This document shows positions 11,822-24,468 of a DNA stretch of 64,000 bases, in pieces. This DNA comes from Cenococcum geophilum 1.58 (lineage: Eukaryota > Ascomycota > Dothideomycetes > Gloniales > Gloniaceae), in assembly GCA_001692895.1 (NCBI GenBank), contig KV748186.1:186001-250000 (forward strand). The letters run 5' to 3'. The position numbers were made by a program, and so were the translations under genes. The notes under the pieces were generated by a model. That model ran no database searches. It was given only the letters and a program-made list of their open reading frames with translations, and was not told where the DNA came from. Each line of letters begins with the position of its first letter. The stretch's first letter is position 1.

Positions 11822-11844
11822 TATATACATAAGGTAGGTGCAGG
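11822..11844 (+). repeat. 23-bp direct repeat, copy 2
   Basis: Partner of 10204-10226 (21 of 23 identical). It lies about 80 bp upstream of the start codon of the C2H2-bZIP gene. Confidence 0.6.
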
Positions 11845-12036
11845 CAGCAAAGGAGGGTGGTAGGACATAGGGTAGTAGGCAGCAGGGTGGTGAGAGGGTG
11901 GTAGGCAACTGAAACAGGGTAGGCAAATTCGATCTTGGTTGACAAGAAGTTCGTCCTATCTCTTTTAAAATTGTCAAACTGTTGCCTGCCACCCTGTTGC
12001 CTGCTACCCTGTTTGCCTACCACTTGTTGCCTGCGC
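11838..12036. repeat. Imperfect inverted repeat built from GGTAGGCAAC-type units
   Basis: The left arm (about 11838-11910; units such as GCAGGCAGCA, GGGTAGTAGGCAGCAGGGTGG, GGTAGGCAAC) is matched by the reverse complement of the right arm (about 11981-12036; GTTGCCTGCCACCCTGTTGC and similar). The spacer is about 70 bp. Each arm is itself internally repetitive. It may be a foldback element or a palindromic minisatellite. Confidence 0.55.
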
Positions 12037-12111
12037 ATGCGCTGTGAAAGGTCCAGTAGCGAATGTGGCCCGTGCGCAAACACCAAAATTTCAACCAAAC
12101 TCTATACCATA

Positions 12112-12635
12112 ACGTGGGACCCCAGGAAGCGAGACACCCCCCCAAGCGAGTCACTTTACCCCAGATGCATTTGTATTAATAATAAAATCAACAACGCCTT
12201 TATATTAAATCTAAATAGCCCAAATTAAAGCGATTATGCTTCTTATTATAAAAGAAAACGGCTTGGAAGTTTCCGAGTACGTTGTGGGCGTAAGTTTGCC
12301 CCTGACGTTAACCAATTAGATGGCTTACCACCACACTCTTCCAAGCCTCCCTTCTAGATCAACTCACTACCAAATTCCTTTGCAGGCTGAGGATTACACC
12401 GAAAGACGTATGCAAAGGTTGCCCAGTCTTGACTATATTTACTAGGGTTTAATATAGCTCTAGTATATAAAGCAACGTTAAGCTCTGGTAGAGAGATCCC
12501 TTCCTTATACTCCTTTTGAGCTAACTTTTAGGCAGCAAGCTCCTGTTTTTATAGATCCTCCGACTTTAATTAATCGACGTCCTCCTGGGTAAGGACTCTG
12601 CCCTTACTTAGGAGTCTCCTACTACTTTTCTTATC
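12112..12635 (-). mobile_element. Fot1/pogo-type transposon, 3' terminal piece with TIR
   Basis: The element starts at 12112 with ACGTGGGACCCCAGGAAGCG (TIR), preceded by TA. The same TIR opens the 5' piece at 47257. Reverse-strand coding near 12550-12635 reads KKSSRRLLSKGRVLTQEDVD, the C-terminal basic segment of a Fot1-like transposase. This joins in frame to 23850 onwards (QKYKID) when gypsy-A and one copy of its duplication TTATC are removed. It is therefore one of three pieces of a single disrupted element. Confidence 0.85.
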
Positions 12636-12836
12636 TGTTAGCGACTCAGTCAATCGAGGCACGAGCATGGCAAGAGGGACGCGCAAGCCTGTACGATTGG
12701 TAGTCTATAAACGAGGATCTAAAGCTAGAGAAAGGAAAGGAGAAGAAGAGCAGCGCCGGTCGAAGTAGGGTTCTTTTATACGGTCCTCTAGTCACGTGAC
12801 CGTGAAGTTCTACCAAGTTCTGCCAGTGCTGTAACA
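12636..12836 (-). repeat. 3' LTR of gypsy A
   Basis: It runs TGTTAGCGACTCAGTCAATC ... GTGCTGTAACA, 201 bp, flanked outside by TTATC. It matches the LTR at 23649-23849 with scattered C/T and G/A differences. Confidence 0.9.
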
Positions 12837-14626
12837 TTACCCCCCCCTCCATAAAAGCCTGCCCTTAGGTTTTGTAGTCCGTATTATGCTTATAGGGCGT
12901 TCTTATCTTTATGTTCTTCCGGTAGCTTATTATCTTTACTATACTAGTATTCTATCTACTTGTCTAGGTACTTTAGGGGTCCTAGTTTATTAGGGTAGCG
13001 GTTATAGAATTTTTAAAGCTTATAGGGACTGCTAATAAAGTTCTATATAGGGTACTAGGTAGGATCTAGGTTATAGCCTTTCTAACTAACGCGGTACTTT
13101 AGCGTTTTTCTTACTAGTTTATAGGCTAGTACTTCTTTAATTTCCCATTTATTGTCGCTATTAACTTAAATTAGTAGGGGAGGTTTGTTCTTTTATCCAG
13201 GCAATAGGTCATTTGCAGCTTTTTATAGCTTATCTGGCGAGAAAATAGGGTAAACCTTAATCGAATCTGGGAGCTTTACTTTATACAAGTTACCTATCTT
13301 CTTAAGGACCTTATATGGTCCCGCTATCTAATAGTCTAGCTTACGGCTAGGCCGTTCCGTCTTTTAGTTCTTTATTATAACCTAGACTATATTACCTACG
13401 GTAAAGTTAGGTTTGCGCCTATACTTATTTACCTACTATTCTATTAATTTTTAGGCCTTTTTTAGATTTGTATAGGCTACTATCTAGGCTCCNTCTAAGC
13501 GCTTAGCGTACTGCTAGGCTTCCTTATAAAACAGTTTCTCGCGTATAGTCCATGGTTCTTCTAATCTATCCCAGTCAAAGCTTATTTAGGGTAAAGACCC
13601 TATTTCTAGTTAGATAGGTGCAAATCCTATAAAGTTATAGAGTAGGGTCGCCTAGGCGTAGTCTATTAGGGGTAGTAGTTCGCCCTAGTTGTTTTAAAAG
13701 TAGTTAATAAAAGGCCGGAGTCTCTAATCTAAATATTAATTTATAATCTCCGTTTAGCTATCTGTCTAGGGGTAGTATACTATAAAGAGCTTTAGCCTAA
13801 TACCTAGGATCCGGGTAAACTCGTTTTAAAAGGCTAATATAAATTACGGGCCGCGATTAGATATAATAGTATCTAGTAGTTTATAAATGCGGTAGACGTA
13901 GTAGATATACAGTTAGGCCGCCTCCTTAGCATTAATATTCTTATAATAGGGAATTAAGAACGGGCGCTTGCTAAAGCGGTTAACTAGAATTATAACCATA
14001 TTATATCCGTCGTGGTCTATTAGTAGCTTATAAAAGTCTATAGAGATATGCTACTAGGGGCGGTTAGGTATTAGGAGAGGTTTTAATAGTCCTAGGGTCT
14101 TATTTTATGGAATTGTAGATCTATAGCAGCTGTCGCAGTTCTGTATATAATGGTTAATATTTATAACTATTTCGGGCCAGTAGCAGCGGTTACTAATAAT
14201 CTTATAGGTTTTATTTTTTCTAGGGTAGGCCATAAAGACCTAGGTATAAGCTTTGGCAATAAGCTGGGTCTATAAGTTCTGTTCCTTAGCTACTACTAGC
14301 CGTTTCTAGTACTTAAGTAGTCCGTTTTTAAGGGACTATAGGCTAGCAACATTCTTTACCTTTTTACGGTATTCCTATAGAGAGGGGGTCGTTTAGTTGG
14401 CCTATAGTAGTTTATTAATAAGGTTAAGTTTAGAGGAGTTAATAGGATATATCTTGGCGCCTAAGGAGTCCGTGCTTAGTTCTGCCCATATTTAGGGGTT
14501 AAGGTATTCTGGTTATAGTAGCGTCTAGGTCCGTAATAAGATCTTTACAGCCGTCTAGTTATCTAAGTCTTGCTCGCGCCTTATAAAAGCGTCCGCACGG
14601 TTTATAGCGCCTAGTCTATATATAAT

Positions 14627-14888
14627 TGTCGACCTAAATCAAAGTTCCTTACTACCATCGTAATACTGTCTAATGACCTAGATCGTCTATACAAACTATG
14701 TCTTAGTTGTCTCGTATCTTGAGCTTATATATCTCATCAAACGTCTTATTACCTATTTCTTTTAACTATAACCTACTACATAACGACGTTGTTGTCATTG
14801 TATTTGGGACCTACCTAATGTATATAAGAGAGCTTCTAGAGCCCTCTTTAATAAAACAGAGTTCTTATTCCTAATCGTTCGTTTAACA
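14627..14888 (+). repeat. 5' LTR of copia A
   Basis: It begins TGTCGACCTAAATC and ends CGTTTAACA, with a TATATAAGAGAGC promoter-like motif near 14820-14833. It is preceded by ATAAT. Confidence 0.85.
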
Positions 14889-17800
14889 GTTATAAGCCCG
14901 GGCCGTTTACTGTATCATCTTTGATTCCAAAGCCTTTATTCCCATTAATTTTAATTATTATCTTAATTATAGATAACTACCTATAATGACTTCTTAATAA
15001 GAAACCCCTCCCGTTATTATATTATCCGTTATTCTTGCAAGCCTAAACAATTAGGATAAATGGATTAAGGTTATTAAGTTAAAAGCGAATAACAATTGTC
15101 TCTGGAAGTATGTTGACCTATTAACACCTAAGACCGATCTGCCATAGCTTAAAGAACCTATTTGAGCCTTACTTAAGGATGCCAATAGCCGGGGGAAGAC
15201 GAAGCTCGCGGACTTAGATAAAGAGGAGAAGGAGGAGCTCTGTACGCTTAAAGCCGACTATAGGGACAATATAAAGCTATATAGAAAATAGCTGTTAGCT
15301 CTTAATACGTTATGCAGTTATATCCTAAGCTCTATCTTATATACCTATCTTATCTACACGTTTAAATGCACCACCACCTATAACGTCTTGGTATCTCTTA
15401 AGAAGAGAATTGCTCTAACTAACCACGCCCAAAAGCTTTAAATAGCCACTTAATATGCAAAGCTTAAGAAGGCGCCTTAGAACCAGAACTTTAAGATCTG
15501 GTTATAAGAGTGGGAGAAGGTATATATAGAGTGCAAGGAGCAAGCTCTACCTAAGGTAGATAGTAATCGTTTGGTGAAAGACTTCGCATATATAGTTAAA
15601 TTAATTATACTAAGCTGGTCAGAATATTGGAAGAACGAGCTTAATAAGCGTAAGTAGGAGAAGAAGACGCTTTTTACCTTCTTTAAACTGGTTAAAATAT
15701 ACCAAAACCACTATTATACGGACCTCGCCTAAAAGGGCAAAACCCTATAAGGAGAATCCTTCGGAGTTACCTTTAAAGATAAGTCACTAAATTTAAAGCC
15801 TAAATTAAAGCCTTAATCGTTAGCAGATAAGTAGAAGAAGAAAAGGCAACTGCCGCCAGAGTGCCTATATGGAAAGCGTTACTACTTTAATAAATGCTAG
15901 TATATTATAGAGTTGATTCCTTACCTATTATAGTTTAAACCAAGTAATAAAATTCAGAAGAAGGTAGATAAGAAGATTGCTAATACAACGCCTAAAATTA
16001 AAGCTCGTATTAAGCAAATTAAAAAGGACAATTAAGCCAATAAAAAGGACGATTAAGCCAACAAAAAGCCAAAAAAAGGCAGTAATTAGAGCTTATAAGG
16101 GCCTACTGGAAACTTTATAGTTTATTATATAGGATCTAATAACACAACTTCCAATTACAAGCTTTGCGATAGTGTAATTCTTAACTTAGGAACTAGCCTA
16201 CACGTCTTTAATAATAGAGCTAGGTTTATTAGCGATATTAAGCCTATAATAAAACGCGTCTACACGGGCTCGCATATAGAAGAAATCGTAGGCTATGGTA
16301 TAGCTATAGTTACAATTAATAACCTAAAAGGGAAGAGATAGATATAGCTCTTAGGAGCAGCCTTTATACTAGGCTTTTATACTAACTTAGTATGTCTTAA
16401 TAAGCTTAATAATAAGGGAGTCTACTAGAATAATAAAGAGAACACTCTCTTCTATAGCGACGACGAGATATACGCCTACTGTGGCCGCCACTGTGGTTAA
16501 AACACTATTAAATATAATAAGCCAAAAAGTGACTTACCTAAGGCTTCATTTACGACTTAATTAAAGCCAATAAAGCATTTATTAAAGCCTCTGCTAAATT
16601 AGGCAGAAGGCTATATATAGCACTAGTAAATAGGCCATGTAGAAAAAGACGCGATTAAGTAACTACCTTAGTTAGTAACGGGCGCGATTATAAAAGGCCC
16701 AACGACGGTAGAATATGAATTGTGTGGAGTAAGTAAAGCTTATAAGGTAGTATCTAGAAGACCTTTAACTTAGTTACTAGTTCCTTTTTATAGAATCCAC
16801 CTTAATTTAATACCCGGAATAGTCGCATTTAATAATAATAAGTACGCGGTATACTTCCTTAATGACGCAACGCGAATAAATAAGGTAGAGATAATGGCTA
16901 AGAAGTCGTCCCTTACCCAAATTGTTATTAAATATTGCAATATCATTGAACGACAATATAGCTTTAAGGTAGCCATTATCTATATAGATAGAGAGACGTC
17001 TCTTATAGGCGAATTTAAGGAATAGGCAGCTAAATAAGGAATTAGTATCAAAAGATTAGCACCTAATACTTAATTATAAAACGGTCCAGCGGAATAATCT
17101 GGGGGGGGTAATTATATAGAAGGCTCGGTGTATAAGAATTAAGGCTTATCTACTAGAGGAGCTATATCCTAAAGTTTACAAAGCAGCTGCCTATCTACTT
17201 AATTAAACGCCTAGTAGAAGACTTGGGTGGTAGACGCCTTTTAAAAGAATCTAGTTAGCTATAGGTATATTACTACTAAAACTAAATATAGGCCACCTAT
17301 AAGTTTACGGCTATAGGGCCTACCCTCTTAAGTATAATATTTTACGCCTAAATAAGCTCGCGCTAAGGGCCTATATAGGATATCTAGTAGGATATAATTC
17401 GACAAATATATTCTAAATCTATATTTCTAGTCAAAAAAAGGTTATAAAAACTAGAGACGTAAAGTTTAATAAGCGGTTGCTTTATAATAACTTACAGCTA
17501 GATCTAGTAAATATACTCTGAGTTAGAACTAACTAAATATTAGAAATTATTAATATCTATTAAATATAGGATCTCTAAGACAAATTGGAATTGTCGTCTA
17601 ATAAAAGCAATAAGACTTAAGATGAGATTTAAGTTAATACTAAAGGGAGATAATAGGTAGAATCTGGTGGAAATAAGGAAGAGCCTAATATTAAAAGTAG
17701 TAAGTAATAAGATTTAAGCTCTAAAGACGACTTAGCTTTAGGGCTTTCTACCCTAAATAAGACACTAGAACCTAACTTACCGGAGCCTTTACTACCGTCC

Positions 17801-19722
17801 TTAAACACCTTAGTAAAGAAGCCGTACTATATTCTAGTTCTAACTAATAAAGCTAAGCTAAAGAAGAAGATTAATGGCAATATAGGAGAGCAAAACGTGG
17901 TTAAAGGAAAGAGACTTAAAGGACGATTAAAGATCTACGTAGGCTTTCTTACTAACGTTACCGACTAGAGCCTTCTAGCTTAAAGATTAGCCTTTAATAT
18001 AGGGCTTATATTTTATAAAAAGCTATACCGCGATTAGCTCCTACCGCCGCCTAGGAATTAAAAGGAGCTTTAAAGACATTAATATAAGGAAGAGTTCGCG
18101 GCTACTGCCCAAAAGGAATATACGGACCTTTAAAATTAAGGAACGTTTTAAGTCGTTAACGAGACAATTTATACCAAAACAGTGCCTATTATCTGGGTAT
18201 TTATATATAAGACTAATATTAATGGATATCTAATGAGGTTTAAAGCTCGTCTTTACGCATGAGGTAATCTATAAGAGTTAGTTTATAAGAACACCTATAC
18301 TATAACTTTAGTAGCAAGATTGTTTAGAGCCTTAATGGCTATTGTTGCAATATTTAACCTAGACTGCTAGTAAGGTAATACTGTTAATATATTTACAAAC
18401 AGTATAATTAACGAGGTTATATATATTAAGTGTTTAGATGGATTTCTAGTTAAGGGTAAGTGCCTACTTCTCTAAAGAGCGCTTTATGGATTAAGGCGAT
18501 TACCTCTACTATAACACGGTAACTTAATAATAACGCTAAAAAAGGAAGGCTTAAAGCTAGTGGCGGAGGAACCTTGCCTATATTATAACGATTAGCTAAT
18601 AGTCTTCTTCTACATTAATAATATTATAGCTATATTTAGGAAGAAAGATCTACTTAAGCTTTAAACCTTTAAGGAGCACCTTATAAGAAAGTACGAGATA
18701 AAGGACCTAGGTGACCTTACCTAGTTTTTAGGAATTTAAATTATCCGCAATAAAAAGAATAGGAAGCTCTGGCTTAGCTAGGATTCCTATATTAATAAAA
18801 TTATAATAAGCTTTAAAGTTAAAGATTATCGCAAGATATATACACTAATGGGTATTAAGGAACTTAAGCCTAATCCAGAGCAAGCCTCTAAGTAGGATAC
18901 CTATGCCTATTAGAGGAAAGTCGGATCTATGCTCTATACAGCCAATATTACTTATCTAGATATAGCAAAAATAGCAAGTAAGCTGTCAGAATTCTTATAA
19001 AATCCATTACTAATTTATAACGCAGCTGCTATAAGGGTAATTACCTACCTTAATTAAACCAAGACTCTTGTAATTAAGTACTTAAAGAAGAATATAATAA
19101 ACTAGATCTTTGTAAGGGCTAGTGATATATTATTTAGTAACAACCTAGTGAGTAGAAAGAGCACAGAAGGTTATTTATTTACCTTATTTAGAGGGCTAAT
19201 TAACTGGCGATCTATAAAGCAGAAGTTAGTAATAAAATTAAGTACGGAAGCAGAGCTTCTAGCCCTGTCGCATATAGCTACTAAGTTAATTTAGTAGTAG
19301 CAATTCTTTAAAGAAATTAGATTTAACCCTAATAAGAAGCAAATAATATATTACAATAACCTGTAGATAATTTAACTACTTACTAAAAGCAACGCGGAGC
19401 TTAATACTAAGCTTTAATACGTCAATATCTATTACTACTAGCTCCGCCAGGAAGTTTGTAAAGGAAGCATTAATATTAAATGGGTGCCTACTGCGGATAT
19501 AATAGTAGACGGCCTAATAAAGGCTCTACCTCGTTAAAAGCATAAGACGTTTGTTTAGTAATTAAACCTCATTAATATTAAGGATCTAATTTAATTTAAT
19601 TTAAATAATATTTAGGCAAGGTAAATATATAGAGGATTTCCTTTAACTTAACACCAAATTACTATCGTGACTTTTTAGTATTTCTACAGCAGCCTAGAAA
19701 GCTCTGTGCAGCTAGGGGGGTA

Positions 19723-19984
19723 TATTAACCTAAATCGAAGTTCCTTACTACCATCGTAATACTGTTTGACGACCTAGATCGTCTATACGAACTATGTCTT
19801 AGTTGTCTCGTATCTTGAGCTCGTATATCTTATCGAACGTCTCATTACCTGTTTCTCTTAACTATGACCTACTACATGACGACGTCGTCGTTATTGTATT
19901 TGGGACCTACCTAATGTATATAAGAGAGCTTCTAGAGCCCTCTTTAATAAAACAGAGTTCTTATTCCTGATCGTCTGTTTAACA
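19723..19984 (+). repeat. 3' LTR of copia A
   Basis: It is the same length as the 5' LTR. Its start reads TATTAACC instead of TGTCGACC, consistent with RIP transitions; the internal TATATAAGAGAGC is kept. It is followed by ATAAT. Confidence 0.85.
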
Positions 19985-22900
19985 ATAATTAAGAAGTTAA
20001 ACTAAGATAGGGTATCCGCCTAGCGTGCCTACNNGGCCNTAAGGGCCTTAGTTATTATAAAGTATTCTAGGGCCTTATNATNTAAAACTACCTTAATTAG
20101 CTTAGGGGTCCCCTCTAGCTATACACGCTAGTGCTAAAAGCTAGAGATAATAGCCAGCATTTCTTTATTATGGATGTGGTAATTCAGCTTAGCATCTATT
20201 ATAGTCTTTAAATAGTATATAATAGGGTGCTACTTTCCGTCCGGTTGCTTCTAGGAAAAAACACCAGCTATCGCGCTGTCTAAAGTATTAGTTTCTAGCA
20301 TTAAGGGCCGTTTTAGGTCAAAATAGGCAAGTAGGGGAGCCGATACCAGCCGTTTCTTAAGCTTATTAAAGGCCTGCCTATATATAGCGTTAAAGTAGAA
20401 GGGCTAGTCTTTTTTAGTAAGATGGTTAAGAGGCCGGGCGATTCTGCTGTAGTTCTTAATAAAGCGTTAGTAGAAGTTATAAAACCCTAAAAAGGATTAT
20501 ACCCCCTTTACGGTCCGTAGGGGTGCCCACTGGTTAATTGCGGCCGTTTTCTTTAGGTCGGTTTTAATTCCGTTTATACTAATAATAAAACCTAGGTACT
20601 TTATACGCTTAACACTAAATTCTGACTTCTTAATATCGACCTAGAGGCTAGCCTCGCGGAGCCGTTATAGGACTTTATAGACGTGCTCCTTATATTTTAG
20701 CTTATTCTTAGAGTAGATTATAATATTATCTAAATAGGCTGTATAGAAATTGTTAAGGTAGTTAAAGAGTATATTGTTTATATACCGCTAGTACGTAGCT
20801 AGTCCGTTAGTTAGTTTAAAAGGGAGCACTTTATATTTATACGTTCCGTAACGGGTCTAAAATATAGTAAGATTTTTAGACCTGGGGTCCATCCTAATTT
20901 AGTAAAAGGCCTGGCGGATATTAAGCTTTATAAAGACCTTAGCTCTACTTATTTGGGCTAGAGTCTTATTAAATAGGGGCAGCGGATAGCGATCCTTGCG
21001 GGTTATATTATTTAGCTTATAGTAGTTAATATAGAAGCGGAGTCCTTTATTTAGCTTTTTAATAAAGAAAATAGGTAAGGTAAAAGGGGCTTAGCTAGGC
21101 CCAATAAAGCCCTTATTTAGGTTATTAATAAGATACTACTTTATAGCCTATAATTCGGTAATAAACTGCTTATAGAGGGGGCTAAAGCTAAGGGTATTTT
21201 CTTTACCCTGCTTAATCTTAATCTTATAGTTATATGGTTAGTAAGGTGGAAGTATATTAGACGCTACTTTAGAGAATACGTCCTTAAATTTCTAGTGTTA
21301 ATAGGGTAGCTTTTGTTCTACTAGTTCCTTATCTATAAGCTTACTTTCTTATCTACTAAGCTTATTTCCCTTTTCCTTAATTATTTAATTAATTTTATAT
21401 AAGCTTATCGTAAAGGCGACAGTATTAGGCTAAACTAAGTTCTAGTAGAATCCTACAGCACTAATACAGCAGACATTAACTAGTAGGAGGTCCGCTAGTT
21501 TCCTTACAGCCGTTTTCCGGACCATATTTTACGGTTTAGGGTTTATAATCTTTCTTAGCTCCTATTCTATCTTCCGTAGGTTATCCCTTTAATCTATTAG
21601 TTTAGTATAACGTCTAACATCCCTTACTATTCTTCGTAGCTATATAGGGCCTAAGCTCTCTATAGGGGGCTTTTTTAGGTTACTACTAACTTCCTAGGTT
21701 TTTGATACGGGTGGCGTGATATAGGTAGTCTGGGGGCGATATAGTATACGGATCCGTTATAAATTAAGCTGTATATCTTTCTTAAAGGCCTAGTCCCTAC
21801 GTATAGCATTAGCCTAGTAAATAGTATTAATCTAGGGCCGTATAAGGTTTTCTATTATAATGCTAATTTCTTTTATAAGGGAAGGGGTTAGGGGTAGGGT
21901 TTTAGGCTAGGTAAGCCATCTACTCCGTACATTAAGCTGTAAGCCTAAATAGGCTAGCTATTTTCGTCTTAAGATTATATTGTGGCTACCTAGGTCCGTA
22001 ATAAGGAAGGGGGTGTTATACTGCCTTTGTCTATTAACATAGAGGTAAATCCGCAAGATAGTCGTAATGGGTGGTCCTATCCGCCCATTGTACCTATAGA
22101 TAGGAATTAGTTTAGGCAGTTCTTTAATAGGTGCATTTAGAAAGTTAGCCAGCTTTATAGCATACTAGGTATCTATTAAGGCAAAGGCATTTGCTCTAGA
22201 GTTAGCTAAAGTAGAGGTTAAAACTTAGTATTTATTATAGAATAAAGTATAAGGGATACTGCAGCTTTTTTTACTAACTAACTAACCTAGATTAACATCT
22301 AATATATTAATCCCTTTTAACCCTAGAGAGAAGTCTTCCTCTAGGGTTCCTCTTTTTCCGACTCCGCGCTATCCTTCTAGATTAATAGAACCTTGTCCGC
22401 TTTCGCGTTTATTAAGTAATCCTTTATATAGTAACCTTTCTATCTATAAGAGAAGCAAGCTCCTTAATTACTAAGGGCCTATATACGGGGGTTGCTATAT
22501 ATAGGCCGAGCATTCGCTAGACCTATAGTAGGGCTAGCCGTATAGCTAGCTGCTAAATTGGCGGTGGGCTATACAGGTAGTGCTATAGGGGTTGCCGATC
22601 GTGCTAGGGTATTACGGGCCGTTCTTATATTGCTTATAGTCTGATTTAAGGGGTTTCTGGCTTTATACCGTTCGGCGCGTATCTTAATTTAGTAGAGGCC
22701 TTAGTTAATAGCTAAGCACTAGTCTATAAGTTCCTTTAGCGTCTATATAGTAGTAAAAACTAGTAGTACGGCTCGCTGCAGGTCTAGGGTAAGCTTATTA
22801 AATAGGTCTAGCATTAGATCTTCCTAAGGAATTTAAGCTTAGCCGGCTAGGTATAGAAAGCGGGTCTAAAAGGCCGAGAAGGTCTCTGTTGTTTTTATAT

Positions 22901-23648
22901 TTAGGCTTTTATAATTAAGTCGGGCGTTCTATACTTTAAAGGGGTCCTTATAAATAAAAGATAGGTAAACAATTATCTCTTTTTTAAAGAGGAAGGGCTC
23001 TGCTAAGTCCTATACGTACTACGGACGTAAGTGCGTCTATATATCCCCGCCGGTACGGCCAAAGATATAGGCCATTTTAGCCTAAGTAGTAGGGAAGTAG
23101 TCCGCATTAACTTTAAGCTTATTCTATAATTAAAGCTTCTAATTATTAAATATAGGGTTAGTTCCGTTTATAAGTAATAGGGGGTCCGTAACCTTTATAG
23201 ACCGCAATAATGCTAATGCTATATATTAGGCTAGAGCCTTAAGGACTATAGTAAGTCTCTAGGTGTCTAATAATTTCTTACTAGGCGTAGGGGGTTCTCT
23301 GGCTTTAAGCAGCTCTTAAAGTCGTTTAATTTCGGCATTGGCTGCTATAAGCTCCACTTAGGAGTTTAAGTTAGTTGCTATTTCACCATTAGAGGTATTT
23401 AAGGGTCCTATAGCTGCTTTACCGGCTGCTATATTTCTTGGCATTATAGTATAGTTATTAGGGTAACCTCTAGTAGGATTCTATAGAGGTTTTAGTTTAT
23501 GCGTATTCTATAGGTCTTATTATTCTTTTCTATTCTTTTAGTTCTAGTAATATTCTTTAGGTCTAATTCTATATTCTGTTCTAGTTTATAGTTTATAAAT
23601 ATATTTAAGTTCCTTCTTAGGAAAAAAGGGTAGTTAAGCTTTAGATAA

Positions 23649-23849
23649 TGTTAGCGACTCAGTTAATTAAGGCATGAGTACAGCAAGAGGGACGCGCAAG
23701 CCTGTACGATTGGTAGTCTATAAACGAGGATCTAAAGCTAGAGAAAGGAAAGGAGAAGAAGAGCAGCGCCGGTTAAAGTAGGGTTCTTTTATGCGGTCCT
23801 CTAGTCACGTGACCGCGAAGTTCTGCCAAGTTCTGCCAGTGCCGTAACA
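23649..23849 (-). repeat. 5' LTR of gypsy A
   Basis: It is 201 bp, TGTTAGCGACTCAG... to ...GTGCCGTAACA, and is followed by the TTATC duplication, after which the Fot1 transposase frame resumes. Confidence 0.9.
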
Positions 23850-24468
23850 TTATCTATCTTATACTTCTGAAATCGCTTATTCTCTTCTCTCTGTATTTAT
23901 GCATTAGTAGCAAAGCCAACAGCAGCTTTAAACAGCTTTTTAACGCGTCGCTGAATAGGGGTTTCAAGCATACCGTCTGGTCGCTCGGTAGTTGATTTGG
24001 TGATTTAATTTCGTAGAGACTTAAGGTCCTCTACAGTCCTAGGGGTCTTTAGGGTTCGACGGTCTATAATCGCAATTAACTAGCTCATTTTAGGGCTTGC
24101 GGAGGCCTCTATACGTGGTAGAGTCTTTAAGATAGCGGTAGGATTGTATAGTAGAAGACCTGTAGCTTTCTAGGCGCTACAAATCGTCTTATAAGTGAAC
24201 GCCTTGGCGCGCGCCATAGGGTAGAGCTTTATAAAATACTCTTTGTTAATTCCTGCATGGCTATAATGATAGAAGTTATCTACCTCTACGCCGTAGTAGT
24301 ACTGAAGAGGTCCAAAACAGCTTACATCTAGTGGCTGAAGCTTGTGCGTTAAATGAGGTGGGAGCGCAACTAGAACGATCTTATGCAACAGCGTATACTC
24401 AATAAACTGCCAGGTAACGTGGCTTAAGTGATTATCTATTATAAGCATGCGATAGCTTCGAATGTCAC
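23850..24468 (-). pseudogene. Fot1/pogo transposase, middle piece (DDE domain)
   Basis: The reverse strand reads GDIRSYRMLIIDNHLSHVTW, then LPPHLTHKLQPLDVSCFGPL, then YPMARAKAFTYKTICSA: the second half of the DDE_1 catalytic core (the Asp before NHLSH and the Asp of QPLD are visible). The piece ends on the right at 24468 with GTGACATT (reverse strand), directly against a hAT terminus. The same GTGACATT ends the 5' piece at 48204-48211. Joining the pieces with one copy of it keeps frame (...VEDDKGDI + RSYRM...). The 119-codon open frame called here starts inside hAT sequence, so its first 20 or so residues are not transposase. Confidence 0.88.

Larger units (their letters stand above)
11741..12111. 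other. Upstream region of the C2H2-bZIP gene with inverted repeat, up to the Fot1 TIR
   Basis: This is the likely promoter of the reverse-strand gene ending at 11740. It holds the second 23-bp repeat copy (11822-11844) and a large imperfect inverted repeat (about 11838-12036). It ends at the TA dinucleotide (12110-12111) that is the Fot1 insertion site. A 24-bp segment at 12066-12089 resembles 47128-47151 (about 80% identity by eye). Confidence 0.6.
14627..19984 (+). mobile_element. Full-length Ty1/copia element A nested in gypsy A
   Basis: Two LTRs of 262 bp (14627-14888 and 19723-19984) are flanked by identical ATAAT duplications (14622-14626 and 19985-19989). The order on the forward strand is gag (from about 14980), zinc-knuckle region, aspartic protease region (about 16170-16340), integrase, then reverse transcriptase (about 18050-19000) and RNase H (about 19130-19560): the copia order. 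A purine run (GCTAGGGGGG, 19711-19720) precedes the 3' LTR. Coding is broken by RIP-type stops in every domain. Confidence 0.9.
12636..23849 (-). mobile_element. Full-length Ty3/gypsy element A, interrupted by copia A
   Basis: It is bounded by two LTRs of 201 bp and by identical TTATC target duplications (12631-12635 and 23850-23854). On the reverse strand the left part (12837-14626) carries integrase and a post-integrase chromodomain-like region (GPYKVLKKIGNLYKVKLPDS near 13240-13300). The right part (19990-23648) carries reverse transcriptase/RNase H and then gag. A C-run complementary to a polypurine tract (about 12837-12850) follows the left LTR, confirming reverse orientation. Without the copia insertion the element is about 5.9 kb, normal for this family. 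Coding is destroyed by RIP-type stops. N bases occur at 13493 and near 20034-20081. Confidence 0.9.

Noticed and set aside
16788..16976. 62-codon reverse frame
   Set aside because: Antisense to the integrase region of copia A.
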